Origin: Mycobacterium sp. ST-F2 | GTDB lineage: Bacteria > Actinomycetota > Actinomycetes > Mycobacteriales > Mycobacteriaceae | Assembly (NCBI RefSeq): GCF_001905655.1 | Contig: NZ_JMHT01000016.1 | Coordinates: forward strand, 62,001-126,000 | Reading direction: 5' to 3' | DNA: 64,000 bases | In this document: in pieces, positions 27,776-41,820 of the stretch | Position numbering within the stretch: position 1 is the stretch's first letter | How the letters are laid out: every line of letters starts with the position of its first letter | Program-made: the position numbers and the translations under genes | Notes under the pieces: generated by a model | What the model was told of the DNA's origin: nothing | Databases searched by the model: none | The model's input: the letters and a program-made list of their open reading frames with translations, nothing else

Positions 27776-28519
27776 CTACGGATCGCGGCGGGTGACCATC
27801 ACCAGGGACAGCACGGAGACCCCTGCTGCCACGGCGGCGAAGTAGAAGGCGGCACCGACCGGCCCCCACCACATCGTGAACGTCTGAAACCAAGGAGTTT
27901 TGGTGAACGCGTAGGCATTCGCGAAGGGCAGCAACGACCCGATGCGGCCTCCGATCTGCGGAATGGTCCCGAGGAGTGGCTCCACCACAAACGGCATCAG
28001 CACCAGCACTGCCACCACTGCCGCAGTGTGCCGCAGCAAGGCCCCGAGTGCGACCGCCAAAACTGCACCGAGCACGGCGTACAGACTGGTGGCACCGACC
28101 GCCCGCCAGACCTCCCAACCCGACAGATCAAGCTCTCCCGCACGCTCGCTGGACAACAACCGCGCCAGCCCGATGGCACCGACCATCATGACCGCCGTGA
28201 CGATCCCGGAGAACGCAGCAGCGACCACCGCTTTGGCCGCCAGCACGACACCGCGGTGTGGCGTGGCCAGGAACGTCGTTCGAATCATCCCCGTGCGGCA
28301 TTCGGTCGTCACCGACTGCGCGGACAAGATCATCAACACCGGAACCCCGAACATGCTGACCCCAAGGGCCGCTCGCTCCGGCGACAGATAGCTGTACGGC
28401 AACCCACCAGCCTGGATCGCCGCGAAACCGAGGCTCAACACCGTGACCGACAGCGTCGTCCATACCACCGCACGGGTGGACTGCAATTTGATGCGTTCAG
28501 CATTCAGTGTCGCGAGCAT
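27776..28519 (-). CDS. ABC transporter permease (ABC-2 type)
   Basis: 247 residues with six predicted helices, beginning LNAERIKLQSTRAVVWTTLSV as is usual for drug or peptide ABC-2 permeases. Its start overlaps the last base of the ATPase stop (TGATG arrangement), so it is translated with the upstream ATPase. With that protein it should form a half-size exporter; substrate unknown. Confidence 0.88.
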   Translation of the reverse strand: MLATLNAERIKLQSTRAVVWTTLSVTVLSLGFAAIQAGGLPYSYLSPERAALGVSMFGVPVLMILSAQSVTTECRTGMIRTTFLATPHRGVVLAAKAVVAAAFSGIVTAVMMVGAIGLARLLSSERAGELDLSGWEVWRAVGATSLYAVLGAVLAVALGALLRHTAAVVAVLVLMPFVVEPLLGTIPQIGGRIGSLLPFANAYAFTKTPWFQTFTMWWGPVGAAFYFAAVAAGVSVLSLVMVTRRDP

Positions 28520-29421
28520 CAGGAAACCGACCGATAGTCGACAGCGTCGTCAGTCAGTTGCAGATAGGCGTCCTCCAGGGACGCCTGCCGGGAGCTGAGC
28601 TCATGCAGAGTGATGCCGTGCGCCGCGGCAAGTTCCCCAACGCGTTCTGTCGAACAATCGGCGACCGCGAGCACCTCACCGTCAGGCCGGGCCGAAATCC
28701 CCTGGGCGGTCAACACTTCCCGTAGCCGGTCGAGTTGCGGGCTGCGCACCCGGATGGTGTCGCTCCCGGAACTGGTGAGGAACTCCGACATGGTGCTCGA
28801 GCTGATCAACTGTCCCCGCCCGATCACCAGCAGCCGGTCCGCGGTGTTCGCCATCTCTGCCAGCAGGTGACTGGACACCAGCACCGTCCGGCCCTCAGAT
28901 GCCAAGTCCCGCATGAGCGTCCGAATCCACCGAATGCCCTCCGGGTCCAGCCCGTTCACGGGTTCGTCGAACAACAGAACTCGTGGATCACCCAGCAACG
29001 CGACCGCGATGCCCAACCGCTGTGACATACCGAGCGAGAACGTTCCGGCCTGCTTTCCCGCGACGTCGGTCAGTCCGACGATGTTCAGCACTTCATCGAC
29101 GCGCGCCTTCGGCAGCTTGTTACTGGCGGCCAGCCAACGAAGATGTGCACGGGCCGTCCGATTCGGGTGTACCTGACGCGCGTCGAGCAGCGCGCCGACG
29201 CTGCGCAACGGATGCTTCAGCTCGTGATAGGTCTTGCCGAGCACTGTTGCGCTGCCGGAGGTCGGGCGATCCAGCCCGACGATCATGCGCATGGTGGTGG
29301 ACTTGCCCGCGCCGTTCGGCCCCAGGAAGCCAGTGACGAAACCGGGCTCGATGGCACAGGTCAGGTCATCGACGGCACGTTTCCGCCCGAAAACCTTTGT
29401 CAATCCGGTCAGCTGAATCAT
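28519..29421 (-). CDS. ABC transporter ATP-binding protein
   Basis: 300 residues of the DrrA/BceA-like export class. Walker A GPNGAGKST (residues 35-43), signature FSLGMSQRL, Walker B VLLFDEPVNGLDPEG and the switch His in VLVSSHLL are all present. A C-terminal extension of about 80 residues, as in multidrug or bacteriocin-immunity ATPases, follows. First gene of the ATPase-permease operon; 34 bp downstream of the SGNH hydrolase, so it might be read from the thiamine operon. Confidence 0.92.
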   Translation of the reverse strand: MIQLTGLTKVFGRKRAVDDLTCAIEPGFVTGFLGPNGAGKSTTMRMIVGLDRPTSGSATVLGKTYHELKHPLRSVGALLDARQVHPNRTARAHLRWLAASNKLPKARVDEVLNIVGLTDVAGKQAGTFSLGMSQRLGIAVALLGDPRVLLFDEPVNGLDPEGIRWIRTLMRDLASEGRTVLVSSHLLAEMANTADRLLVIGRGQLISSSTMSEFLTSSGSDTIRVRSPQLDRLREVLTAQGISARPDGEVLAVADCSTERVGELAAAHGITLHELSSRQASLEDAYLQLTDDAVDYRSVS

Positions 29422-29455
29422 CGCCGGACACCCCCCTCGCGCGGTGGCAGCACCA

Positions 29456-31179
<1,724 letters not shown>

Positions 31180-31186
<7 letters not shown>

Positions 31187-32199
31187 AGGGCCACCTTCTC
31201 TTTCACATCTTCGGCCAGCAGTTCCGAAATCCGTTGTGCGGTCCACGCGGCCAGCAGAAAACCGTTCCGGCCGTGACCGGTGGCCGCCAGGGTGCGGTCA
31301 TCGAGCCAGCCCACGATCGGCAGACCGTCCGGCGTCATCGGCCGCAGTCCCGCAGCACATTCGGCCAGTTCGTACTCACCGAGTGCCGGCATCACCGCGC
31401 AGGCATCATCGAGGAGGTCGCGTACCCCGGTGACCGCGGGAGCGGTGTCGCGACCGTGCTCGTACTGGGTGGCGCCGACCACCACACCGTCGGCACGCGG
31501 CACCAGGTAGACCTGCCGGCCATGGACCCGGGCCCGAACCACCCGCGTCGGCACCGGCATGCATCCCTTGCGCCACCGCAGCCGGAGAATCTCACCCTTG
31601 ACCGGACGCACGGGCAGGCCCGGCCACAGGGCCGGCGCGTCGATCCCGTTGGCCAGCACAGTGATATCGGCGTCGCGCGTCTGCTCCAGAGACTCGACCG
31701 GCCCGGCCCACTGCACACCCAGGCGCTCGCAATGCGCGACCAGGCCTTCGACAACCAGCCGGTTGTCCACGGCCAGTTCGGTTTCCGCGCGGAAGCCGTG
31801 CCGGATGCCCTGCGCCAGCAGCGGTTCGATGTCGCGTGCAGCGGTGGTCACGGTCACCGGATGCCCCTGCGCCGCGAGCCACTCGGCGACCGTGCGGACG
31901 TCGGCGGCATCAGCCCGGTCGACGGCGACCACCAGCGAGTCGTGGGCCGTCACCACGTCGTCGGGCAGGCCGTCGAGGAATCCGCCGTGCCACAGCGCCA
32001 GCGAGTCCAGGCCCAGCTGCAGCTGGTCCTCCTCCCTCGGCCAGCCCTCAGAGTGCGGCGCGAGCATGCCGCCGGCGACCCACGAGGCGCCGCGCGCCTC
32101 GGTCCGGTGCACGCGCACCGACCACCCGTCCAGCGCCGCGCGCCTGGCCACGGCCAGACCGATGACGCCGCCGCCGATTACCGCCATGCCAGCCGGCAC
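31180..32199 (-). CDS. thiO: Glycine oxidase ThiO
   Basis: 339-residue FAD-dependent amine oxidase giving dehydroglycine for thiazole formation. The dinucleotide-binding motif VIGGGVIGLAVARRA opens the protein, and the FAD-contacting AATGHGRNGFLLA lies near the end. First gene of the thiO-thiS-thiG-esterase operon, with its start 5 bp from the end of a TPP riboswitch. Confidence 0.95.
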
Positions 32200-32204
32200 G
32201 ATGA

Positions 32205-32298
32205 TTCCTCTCCCTTCGCCGGCATGATCCGGATCAGGTGTGACGGTAAGGGTAGGACGACCCCACTCTCAGCCCCCGGTCCCGGGACTCCCGTGTGT
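32205..32298 (-). promoter_or_regulatory. TPP riboswitch (THI element)
   Basis: On the minus strand the conserved GGGGGCTGAGAG and CTGATCCGGATCATGCCGGC segments, then GCGAAGGGA, are the two sensor arms of the thiamine pyrophosphate aptamer. It ends a few bases before the thiO start codon. The final stem includes the purine-rich ribosome-binding region, so TPP binding most likely blocks translation initiation. It should repress thiO, thiS, thiG and the following esterase. thiE is read in the other direction and is not downstream of it. Confidence 0.93.
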
Positions 32299-32330
32299 GC
32301 GGCGTCCACGGTAGTCGCTACCGTCGCGCT

Positions 32331-32999
32331 GTGTCTAAAGCCTTCGAGCGTCTGCAGTCCGCGTCCCTGTACCTGTGCACCGACGCCCGCCGGGAGCGCG
32401 GTGACCTGGCCGAGTTCGCCGACGCGGCACTCGCCGGTGGCGTGGACATCATCCAGTTGCGGGACAAGGGCTCGGCCGGTGAAGCACAGTTCGGTCCGCT
32501 CGAGGCCAAGCAGGAGCTCGAAGCGCTGGAGGTGCTGGCCGACGCGGCCAGGCGGCACGGCGCGCTGTTCGCGGTGAACGACCGGGCCGACATCGCCCGC
32601 GGCGCATTCGCCGACGTGCTGCACCTCGGCCAGGACGATCTGCCGCTGGCCCTCGCCCGCGACATCGTCGGGCCGGATCCGCTGTTCGGCCGCTCGACGC
32701 ATGACGAGCAGCAGCTGGCCGTCTCGGTGACCGAGGACGTCGACTACTTCTGCGTCGGCCCGTGCTGGCCGACGCCGACCAAGCCGGGCCGCACCGCGCC
32801 GGGCTTGGAACTGGTCCGCGCGGCGGCCGCGACGGGTACCGACAAACCCTGGTTCGCCATCGGCGGCATCGACCTGGCGCGGGCCCCCGAGGTGGTGGCC
32901 GCCGGTGCGCGGCGCATCGTCGTGGTCCGGGCGATCACCGCGGCCGAGGATCCGGCCGCGGCAGCGCAGGCACTCAAGCAGGCCCTGCCTACGAACTGA
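32331..32999 (+). CDS. thiE: Thiamine-phosphate synthase ThiE
   Basis: 222 residues from the GTG at 32331, the normal length; the frame is open from 32295 but the extra residues are not family-like. Couples HMP-PP with thiazole phosphate. The TIM-barrel motifs [35 protein letters not shown] and PWFAIGGID are visible. Divergent from thiO with the riboswitch in the shared region; its 3' end overlaps convergent mutT3 by 11 bp. Confidence 0.95.
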   Translation: MSKAFERLQSASLYLCTDARRERGDLAEFADAALAGGVDIIQLRDKGSAGEAQFGPLEAKQELEALEVLADAARRHGALFAVNDRADIARGAFADVLHLGQDDLPLALARDIVGPDPLFGRSTHDEQQLAVSVTEDVDYFCVGPCWPTPTKPGRTAPGLELVRAAAATGTDKPWFAIGGIDLARAPEVVAAGARRIVVVRAITAAEDPAAAAQALKQALPTN

Positions 33000-33534
33000 G
33001 CGGGATACTCGCCGTCACGCTGCGCAGCTGTTCCCAGCTGGCGGCGAATCCGGGATGCAGCGGCAGCGACGCGACGTCGTCCTCGGAGACCCACCGCAGC
33101 TCGACGCTCTCCCGGTTGGGCACCGTCGCGAGTTGTTCGGGTGCGTCGGCGATCACCGTGGTGTACGTCCACACCTCGCCCATCGCGATCGCGGTGACCA
33201 CCGTCGTCCGGACCGTCAGCTGCTCGGCCAGCAGGCCGGCCTCCTCGTAGGCCTCGCGGACGGCGGCCTCCTCGACGGTCTCGTGGCTGTCGCGCGCCCC
33301 ACCGGGCAGTGCCCAGGTGCCGCCTTGATGGCTCCATGGCGCGCGGTACTGCAGCAGCACCGCCGCTCCGCCGCCCGGCTGCGGCGCCCGCAGCAGAAGT
33401 CCGGCCGCACCATGGCGACCCCAGAAGTGGGAGCCGTCAGCCGCGAGCACCCATCCGTCACCGTCGCCCTGCACGAAACCCACAATAGGGAACGTCGCGA
33501 AAGATTTGGGGGACCGGGCCGACCGGTAGTCCAC
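32989..33534 (-). CDS. mutT3: Nudix hydrolase MutT3
   Basis: 181 residues with a complete Nudix box: [20 protein letters not shown] followed by EAGLL (about residues 82-106). Position between thiE and glnX matches mutT3 (Rv0413) in M. tuberculosis. The family hydrolyses nucleoside diphosphates linked to another group; MutT3 is assigned to oxidised nucleotides such as 8-oxo-dGTP, from family knowledge. Convergent with thiE. Confidence 0.88.
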   Translation of the reverse strand: MDYRSARSPKSFATFPIVGFVQGDGDGWVLAADGSHFWGRHGAAGLLLRAPQPGGGAAVLLQYRAPWSHQGGTWALPGGARDSHETVEEAAVREAYEEAGLLAEQLTVRTTVVTAIAMGEVWTYTTVIADAPEQLATVPNRESVELRWVSEDDVASLPLHPGFAASWEQLRSVTASIPLSS

Positions 33535-33618
33535 CCCCTACGCGCCGCAAGCTCTTAGACTTCTATTAAACGAGTTCGGCAGGGCCAACGGGTCAGGAAA
33601 GTTGAGGTCGGCGCACAC

Positions 33619-34931
33619 GTGACGGTGGAGTTGGCGCACCCTTCGACCGAGCCGGTGGTATCTCGGTCCCCCGGGACTCCCGCGCACACTCGATGGTGGT
33701 TCATGTGGACCACCCCCGGCCGCATCCTCCTGATCGGGTTGATGCTCGCCAGCCTGGTCCTCGCGTGTGCCTTCGCCACCTCGACCACGATCCACGCCCG
33801 CCAGCAGGCCCTGACCACCGTGCTCGACCACACCGAGCCGCTGGCGTTCGCGGCCGGCCAGCTCTACACCACGCTGTCGGTCGCCGATGCCGCCGCCGCG
33901 ACCGCCTTCATCGCCGGCTCGGAGCCGGTGGATCTGCGGCAGCGCTACGAGCAGGCCATCACGGACGCCGCCGTCGCCGTCACGGCCGCGTCCAGTGGCA
34001 TCACCGACGAGCCCATGGTCAAGGTGCTCGGGCACATCAATGCCGAGCTGGCGGTCTACACCGGCCTGGTGGAGACCGCGCGGACCAACAACCGCGCCGG
34101 CAACCCGGTGGGTTCGTCGTACCTGTCCGAGGCGTCATGGCTCATGCAGACCCAGATCCTGCCCGACGCCCAGCGGCTCTACGAGAACACCTCGGCGCGG
34201 GTGAACTCGGAGACCAGCGGCTCGTCGCAGGTGCCCGCACCCGTGATCCTGGTGGTCGCGGCGACGCTGATGTTCGGCTTCTTCTCGAACCGCTGGCTGG
34301 CCCAGCACACCCGCCGGCGCGTCAACATCGGTTTCGTCGCCGGCGGCATGGCGGTACTGATCATGATCATCTGGATCGGCGCGACGCTCATCATCTCGAC
34401 CACCGACACCCGGCATGCCCGCAACGCGGCAGCGTCGCTGCAAACTGTGACGAGCATGGCCATCACCGCACAGCAGGCGCGGGCGGACGAGACGCTGTCG
34501 CTGATCCGGCGGGGCGACGAGAGCGTCCGCAAGCAGTCGTACTACCACCGCATCGACGCCCTCCAGCAGCAGCTCGGGGATTACATGCGTCGCCCCGATG
34601 CGATCGGCAAGAAGGACCTGGACGGCGCCGATCAGTTGATCCGCCGGTGGCGTGCCGCCGACGACCGGATCAACGCCTACATCTCGACCGGCAACTACCA
34701 GTCCGCCACCCAGGTGGCGCTGGGTACCAGCGAAGACGATTCGACGCCGGCGTTCGACAAGCTCGACGAAGCGCTCTCCAAGGCCATCGACGAAAGCCGC
34801 AAGCAGCTGCGCAGCGACATCCTGAACGGACGCCAGGCGCTGTCCGGGGCGACGGTCGGTGCGGCCGCGTTGAGCTTCGCCGCGGCACTCGCGGTGGCGC
34901 TCGGGCTGTGGCCGAGGTTGAGTGAATACCG

Positions 34932-34935
<4 letters not shown>
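33619..34935 (+). CDS. glnX: GlnX, membrane partner of GlnH and PknG
   Basis: 438 residues from a GTG start. Four membrane spans are seen (about residues 36-55, 206-224, 241-261 and 411-431), with two extracytoplasmic helical sensor domains. Known biology of the family (Rv0412c): it relays amino-acid signals from the lipoprotein GlnH outside to the kinase PknG inside. Its stop overlaps the glnH ATG as ATGA, and glnH in turn overlaps pknG, so one polycistronic mRNA carries the pathway. Confidence 0.9.
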
Positions 34936-38200
<3,265 letters not shown>

Positions 38201-38206
38201 TGCGGC

Positions 38207-38242
38207 GTGTTGCCTTCGGGCGTGTCAGCTCTCCTGCAACAC
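38207..38242 (+). terminator. Possible hairpin terminator after pknG
   Basis: GTGTTGC and GCAACAC form a 7-bp inverted repeat with a 22-base loop just after the pknG stop. There is no T-run, so it would be a non-canonical mycobacterial-type terminator at best. The long loop makes this uncertain. Confidence 0.3.
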
Positions 38243-38286
38243 ATTCGATCTGAAGGCGGCAGCTTTCCCTGACGGTCAAGGAAAGT

Positions 38287-38315
38287 GGCTCTTGTGACAC
38301 ATGTGTGGGTGATTT
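38287..38315. repeat. Left terminal inverted repeat of the IS
   Basis: Outer end of the insertion sequence; pairs with 39686-39714 in inverted orientation with five mismatches over 29 bases. Confidence 0.75.
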
Positions 38316-38397
38316 TGGGGTTTGAATAGCCGAACGCCGTTCCCGGTCTAGGTTTCTGGCTTGTCGAAGGTCAGGTACCAAGAGAGCGGGGAACGGC

Positions 38398-39687
38398 GTG
38401 CGGAATGCCAGCTTATGGCGTGCGGTGTTGGGCGTCCAGAACACGGTCATCGAGGACATCGAATATGACGAGGGCGCCCAGACGGTGGTGGCCCATGTGC
38501 GACCTCGACGGTCGCGGGGGCGGTGTGGAACCTGCGGAAAGCGGGCATCGTGGTACGACCAGGGCCAGGGCCGGCGGCGCTGGCGCACACTGGATCTGGG
38601 CACCATCGAGGTTTTCCTGGAAGCCGACGCCCCGCGGGTGCACTGCCCGACCCACGGGCCCACGGTGCGTCAGGTCCCGTGGGCCCGCCACGGCGCCGGG
38701 CACACTCATGGGTTTGATCAGCAGGTGGCCTGGCTGGCCATTCATTGCTCCAAACGCGCAATCACTGAGCTGATGCGGATCGCGTGGCGCACCGTCGGGT
38801 CGATCATCGCCCGGGTGTGGGCTGATACCGCCGCTGGGATTGACCCGTTCGCCGGGCTGGCCCGGATCGGGATCGATGAAATCTCCTACAAGCGAGGCCA
38901 CAAGTACCTGACTGTGGTGGTCGACCACGACAGCGGTCGGCTGGTGTGGGCCAGCCCCGGCCGTGACCGGGCCACCGTGCGCGCGTTCTTCGATGCTCTG
39001 GAAGCCTCTGGTGCGGGCCGGTGCGCGCAGATCACCCATGTCAGCGCCGACGGGGCGGGCTGGATCGCGGACGTCGTTGATGAATGCTGCCCCGACGCGG
39101 TGCGCTGCGCGGACCCCTTTCACGTGGTCAGCTGGGCCAACGAGGCACTCGATGAAGTGCGCCGCGCCGCGTGGAACACCGCCCGCAAAGCCGGGCAGAC
39201 CCGCAGCCACGGGTGGGCTCGTGGCCGGCGGGTCACCGTGGCCACCGGCGATGCGAAAGCATTGCGCCGCAGCCGCTATGCGTTGTGGAAGAACCCGGAG
39301 AACCTCACCGAACGTCAACAAGTGAAGTTGGCGTGGATCGCCAAGACCGACCGCCGGCTCTATCGTGGCTACCTGCTCAAAGAGGCCCTGCGCACGATCT
39401 TCAAACTGCCCGTCGACGAGGCCACCGACGCGCTGGACCGGTGGGTGTCCTGGGCCCGGCGTTGCCGCATCGAATCATTCGTCCTGTTGCAGCAACGCAT
39501 CACCCGCCAGCGCCCACAGATACTGGCTTCCATCGAACACGGCCTCTCCAACGGGCTCGTCGAGTCAGTCAACACCAAGATCCGCCTGCTCACCCGCATC
39601 GCATACGGCTTCGCCACCGCCGAACCCCTGATCGCACTGGCCATGCTCAGCCTCGGAGGACACCCACCAGCACTACCCGGTCGCTAA
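38398..39687 (+). CDS. tnp: ISL3-family transposase
   Basis: 429 residues, GTG start. The N-terminal zinc-finger CGTCGKRASWYDQG (about residues 41-54), HCPTHG and a helix-turn-helix region precede the DDE core, seen as GIDEISYKRGHKYLTVVVDH, VSADGA and DPFHVVSW, with a late catalytic Glu in GLVESVNTKIRLL. The frame is intact, so the element may be active. Confidence 0.93.
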   Translation: MRNASLWRAVLGVQNTVIEDIEYDEGAQTVVAHVRPRRSRGRCGTCGKRASWYDQGQGRRRWRTLDLGTIEVFLEADAPRVHCPTHGPTVRQVPWARHGAGHTHGFDQQVAWLAIHCSKRAITELMRIAWRTVGSIIARVWADTAAGIDPFAGLARIGIDEISYKRGHKYLTVVVDHDSGRLVWASPGRDRATVRAFFDALEASGAGRCAQITHVSADGAGWIADVVDECCPDAVRCADPFHVVSWANEALDEVRRAAWNTARKAGQTRSHGWARGRRVTVATGDAKALRRSRYALWKNPENLTERQQVKLAWIAKTDRRLYRGYLLKEALRTIFKLPVDEATDALDRWVSWARRCRIESFVLLQQRITRQRPQILASIEHGLSNGLVESVNTKIRLLTRIAYGFATAEPLIALAMLSLGGHPPALPGR

Positions 39688-39714
39688 ACCACCCACACAT
39701 ATGTCAGCAGGGCC
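39686..39714. repeat. Right terminal inverted repeat of the IS
   Basis: Reads inward as GGCCCTGCTGACATATGTGT and so on, overlapping the transposase stop codon. Ends next to the ATGAAAGT copy of the target duplication. Confidence 0.75.
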
Positions 39715-39793
39715 ATGAAAGTTGACGGGTTGAAATCGCAAGTGCCTCAGGAGAGAGACGACACACCGAGCACGACTCGCCGACGTCGCGCGA

Positions 39794-40660
39794 TCAGCGA
39801 TAGCGGTCCCGCAACTGCGGATCTTCCTGCCACCACAGGCCGCTCGACGGCGCCTCGGCCAGCGGTTCGTCGGAAGCGGCCGGGACGGCGAGGGCCTCCG
39901 CGTCCAGCTCCGCATCGACCTCAGCCGCCTTGCGTCGTTCGTCAGAACCCAAGGCGCGCATCAGAAGCAGGATGAACGGCACGCCGAGTACGTCGCCCAG
40001 AATCCACAGGATCCCGGCGCCGAACGTCTGGTCCTGGCGGATGCTCGGACCGAAGTCGCGGTGCAGGCCCGCGTAGTAGTCGTAGGCGATCACCGGGCCC
40101 AGCCACAGCACCAGCCCCAAGATGCCGTCGCCGAGACCCTCCGCCACACTGATGCCGATGGACAGCAGTGGCGGGTAGCGCCGCGGTACGGGGTCCACTT
40201 GCAGGCGGGCGTAGAAGTAGCCAAACCCGATGCCCAGCAGCGCAAGTCGCGTCAGCGAGGCGAGTGGACCGGTCATCGACGCCACGTACCACGGCGTCAG
40301 GTAGAGCAGCCACGGCGTCGCCAGCATCAGCACAGAGGTCACCGGAGGCGACAGGAGTATCCGTGCCACAACCGAATCCAGCACCGGGTCGAGCACGGTC
40401 CCCAGGATCGCGACCGGACGGCCCAGCGCCAGGAAGAACGGCACCACGTACAGCAGGAGCAGAACCTGAAGGGCACGCACCCAGAACAGCACCGGCGCGT
40501 AGACCGCGACGGCGCTGAGCGTAGCCACGCTCCAGACCGCGATTGCGATACCGAGGCACCACCATTGGGCACGGGACATGCGTCGGCGCAGCCGCACCAG
40601 GACACCGATGCCGAGCAGCATCAGTACCACGGCTACGGGATCGAACGTCGCGGTCAACAC
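39794..40660 (-). CDS. CtaG/caa3-type cytochrome oxidase assembly-like membrane protein
   Basis: 288 residues, about seven membrane helices and a charged C-terminal tail. The fold pattern, PFFLALGRPVAIL, VLMLATPWLLYLTPWYV, GLGDGILGL and FGAGILWILGDVLGVPFI, fits caa3_CtaG proteins. The His pairs normally seen in helix 3 (HMxxH) and helix 5 are absent: the positions read WVRALQV and SLTRLALL. Copper handling is therefore doubtful. The gene lies upstream of no obvious oxidase gene; it ends near the IS and its start is 35 bp from ackA's end. Confidence 0.7.
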   Translation of the reverse strand: MLTATFDPVAVVLMLLGIGVLVRLRRRMSRAQWWCLGIAIAVWSVATLSAVAVYAPVLFWVRALQVLLLLYVVPFFLALGRPVAILGTVLDPVLDSVVARILLSPPVTSVLMLATPWLLYLTPWYVASMTGPLASLTRLALLGIGFGYFYARLQVDPVPRRYPPLLSIGISVAEGLGDGILGLVLWLGPVIAYDYYAGLHRDFGPSIRQDQTFGAGILWILGDVLGVPFILLLMRALGSDERRKAAEVDAELDAEALAVPAASDEPLAEAPSSGLWWQEDPQLRDRYR

Positions 40661-40695
40661 GAGCGCAAGCTACGCCCCAACCCTGGCAGGTTCCT

Positions 40696-41820
40696 TCAGT
40701 CCACCTTGCAGACGTCTACGCAAGCCCGTGCGATGGCCAGCTCCTCGTTGGTGGGGATGACCAGCACGCTCACCGGCGAAGTGTCGGTGGAGATCCGCCG
40801 GGCACCACGGTTCGGGGAGAGGTTCCGCTCCTCATCGACCTCGATCCCGAGCGCCAACAGCCCGGCGAGCGCATCGCGCCGGACCGCGGCGTCGTTCTCC
40901 CCCACGCCCGCGGTGAAGGTGATGACGTCGGCCCCACCCAGCAGCGCGAGGTAGCCGCCGATGTACTTGCGCAGCCGGTGGATGTAGACGTCGTAAGCGA
41001 GTTGCGCGGCGGCATCGCCGGCATCGATGCGCTTGTGCAGCTCGCGGAAGTCGGTGGCACCGCCCAATCCCGATACGCCCGAACGACGATTGAGCAGCAC
41101 GTCGATGTCCTCGACCGACATCCCGGCGGCGCGCGACAGGTACATGATGATGCCGGGGTCGACGTCGCCGGAGCGCGTCCCCATCACCAGGCCCTCCATG
41201 GGCGTCATCCCCATCGACGTGTCGATGGGCCGGCCGCCGGCGATCGCCGACGCCGACGCACCGTTACCGAGATGCAGGACAATCTGATTCACCGATTCCA
41301 GGGGCAGTCCGAGGAACTGCGCGGCCTGCTCGCTGACGTACTGGTGCGACGTACCGTGGAAGCCGTACCGCCGAATGTGCCACTGTGCGGCCACATCCCG
41401 GTCGATCGCGTACTCGGCGGCGGCCGCGGGGAGGTCGTGAAAGAACGCGGTGTCGAAGACGGCGACGTGCGGCGCGTCGGGCAACAGTGCACGGGCCTCG
41501 GTGATACCGAGCACCGCAGGCGGGTTGTGCAGTGGCGCCAGCGGGGCCAGCTCGTCCAGCTTGGCGACCAGCGCATCGTCGATCAGGGTCGGCCGGTAGA
41601 ACTGTCGCCCGCCGTGCACCACCCGGTGCCCGACGGCCATCACGTCGTCGGGGGACACCCCGACGGCAGCGACGGCGTCGAACACCTGCTGCAGCGCGGC
41701 GCGGTAGTCGACGACGCGCTCGACGATGCCGTCGACCAGGGACTCACCCGAATCCGGCTGCACCAAACGGTATTTCACGGAGGACGAACCGGAGTTGAGA
41801 ACCAGGACCGGCTGGCTCAT
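40696..41820 (-). CDS. ackA: Acetate kinase AckA
   Basis: 374 residues, converting acetyl phosphate and ADP to acetate and ATP. The family signatures [13 protein letters not shown] at the N-terminus and [14 protein letters not shown] and FTAGVGEN further on are visible. The ATG at 41820 overlaps the pta stop as ATGA; the frame is open to 42333 only inside pta. Downstream gene of a pta-ackA operon. Confidence 0.96.
   Translation of the reverse strand: MSQPVLVLNSGSSSVKYRLVQPDSGESLVDGIVERVVDYRAALQQVFDAVAAVGVSPDDVMAVGHRVVHGGRQFYRPTLIDDALVAKLDELAPLAPLHNPPAVLGITEARALLPDAPHVAVFDTAFFHDLPAAAAEYAIDRDVAAQWHIRRYGFHGTSHQYVSEQAAQFLGLPLESVNQIVLHLGNGASASAIAGGRPIDTSMGMTPMEGLVMGTRSGDVDPGIIMYLSRAAGMSVEDIDVLLNRRSGVSGLGGATDFRELHKRIDAGDAAAQLAYDVYIHRLRKYIGGYLALLGGADVITFTAGVGENDAAVRRDALAGLLALGIEVDEERNLSPNRGARRISTDTSPVSVLVIPTNEELAIARACVDVCKVD

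Larger units (their letters stand above)
38287..39714 (+). mobile_element. Complete ISL3-family insertion sequence
   Basis: 1,428 bp. The left end starts GGCTCTTGTGACACATGTGT and the right end, read inward, starts GGCCCTGCTGACATATGTGT; the 29-bp terminal repeats match at 24 positions. The GGCTCT-type tips are usual for ISL3 elements. Flanks AGGAAAGT (38279-38286) and ATGAAAGT (39715-39722) are a near-perfect 8-bp target duplication, the length expected for the family. One intact transposase inside. It separates pknG from the ctaG/ackA side. Confidence 0.85.

Noticed and set aside
9839-29455. Prophage or integrative element
   Set aside because: No integrase, structural phage genes, conjugation genes, tRNA end or boundary repeats seen; only the gene content and decay suggest foreign origin.
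38413-39321. Minus-strand frame inside the insertion sequence
   Set aside because: Antisense to the intact transposase, no ribosome site or similarity.
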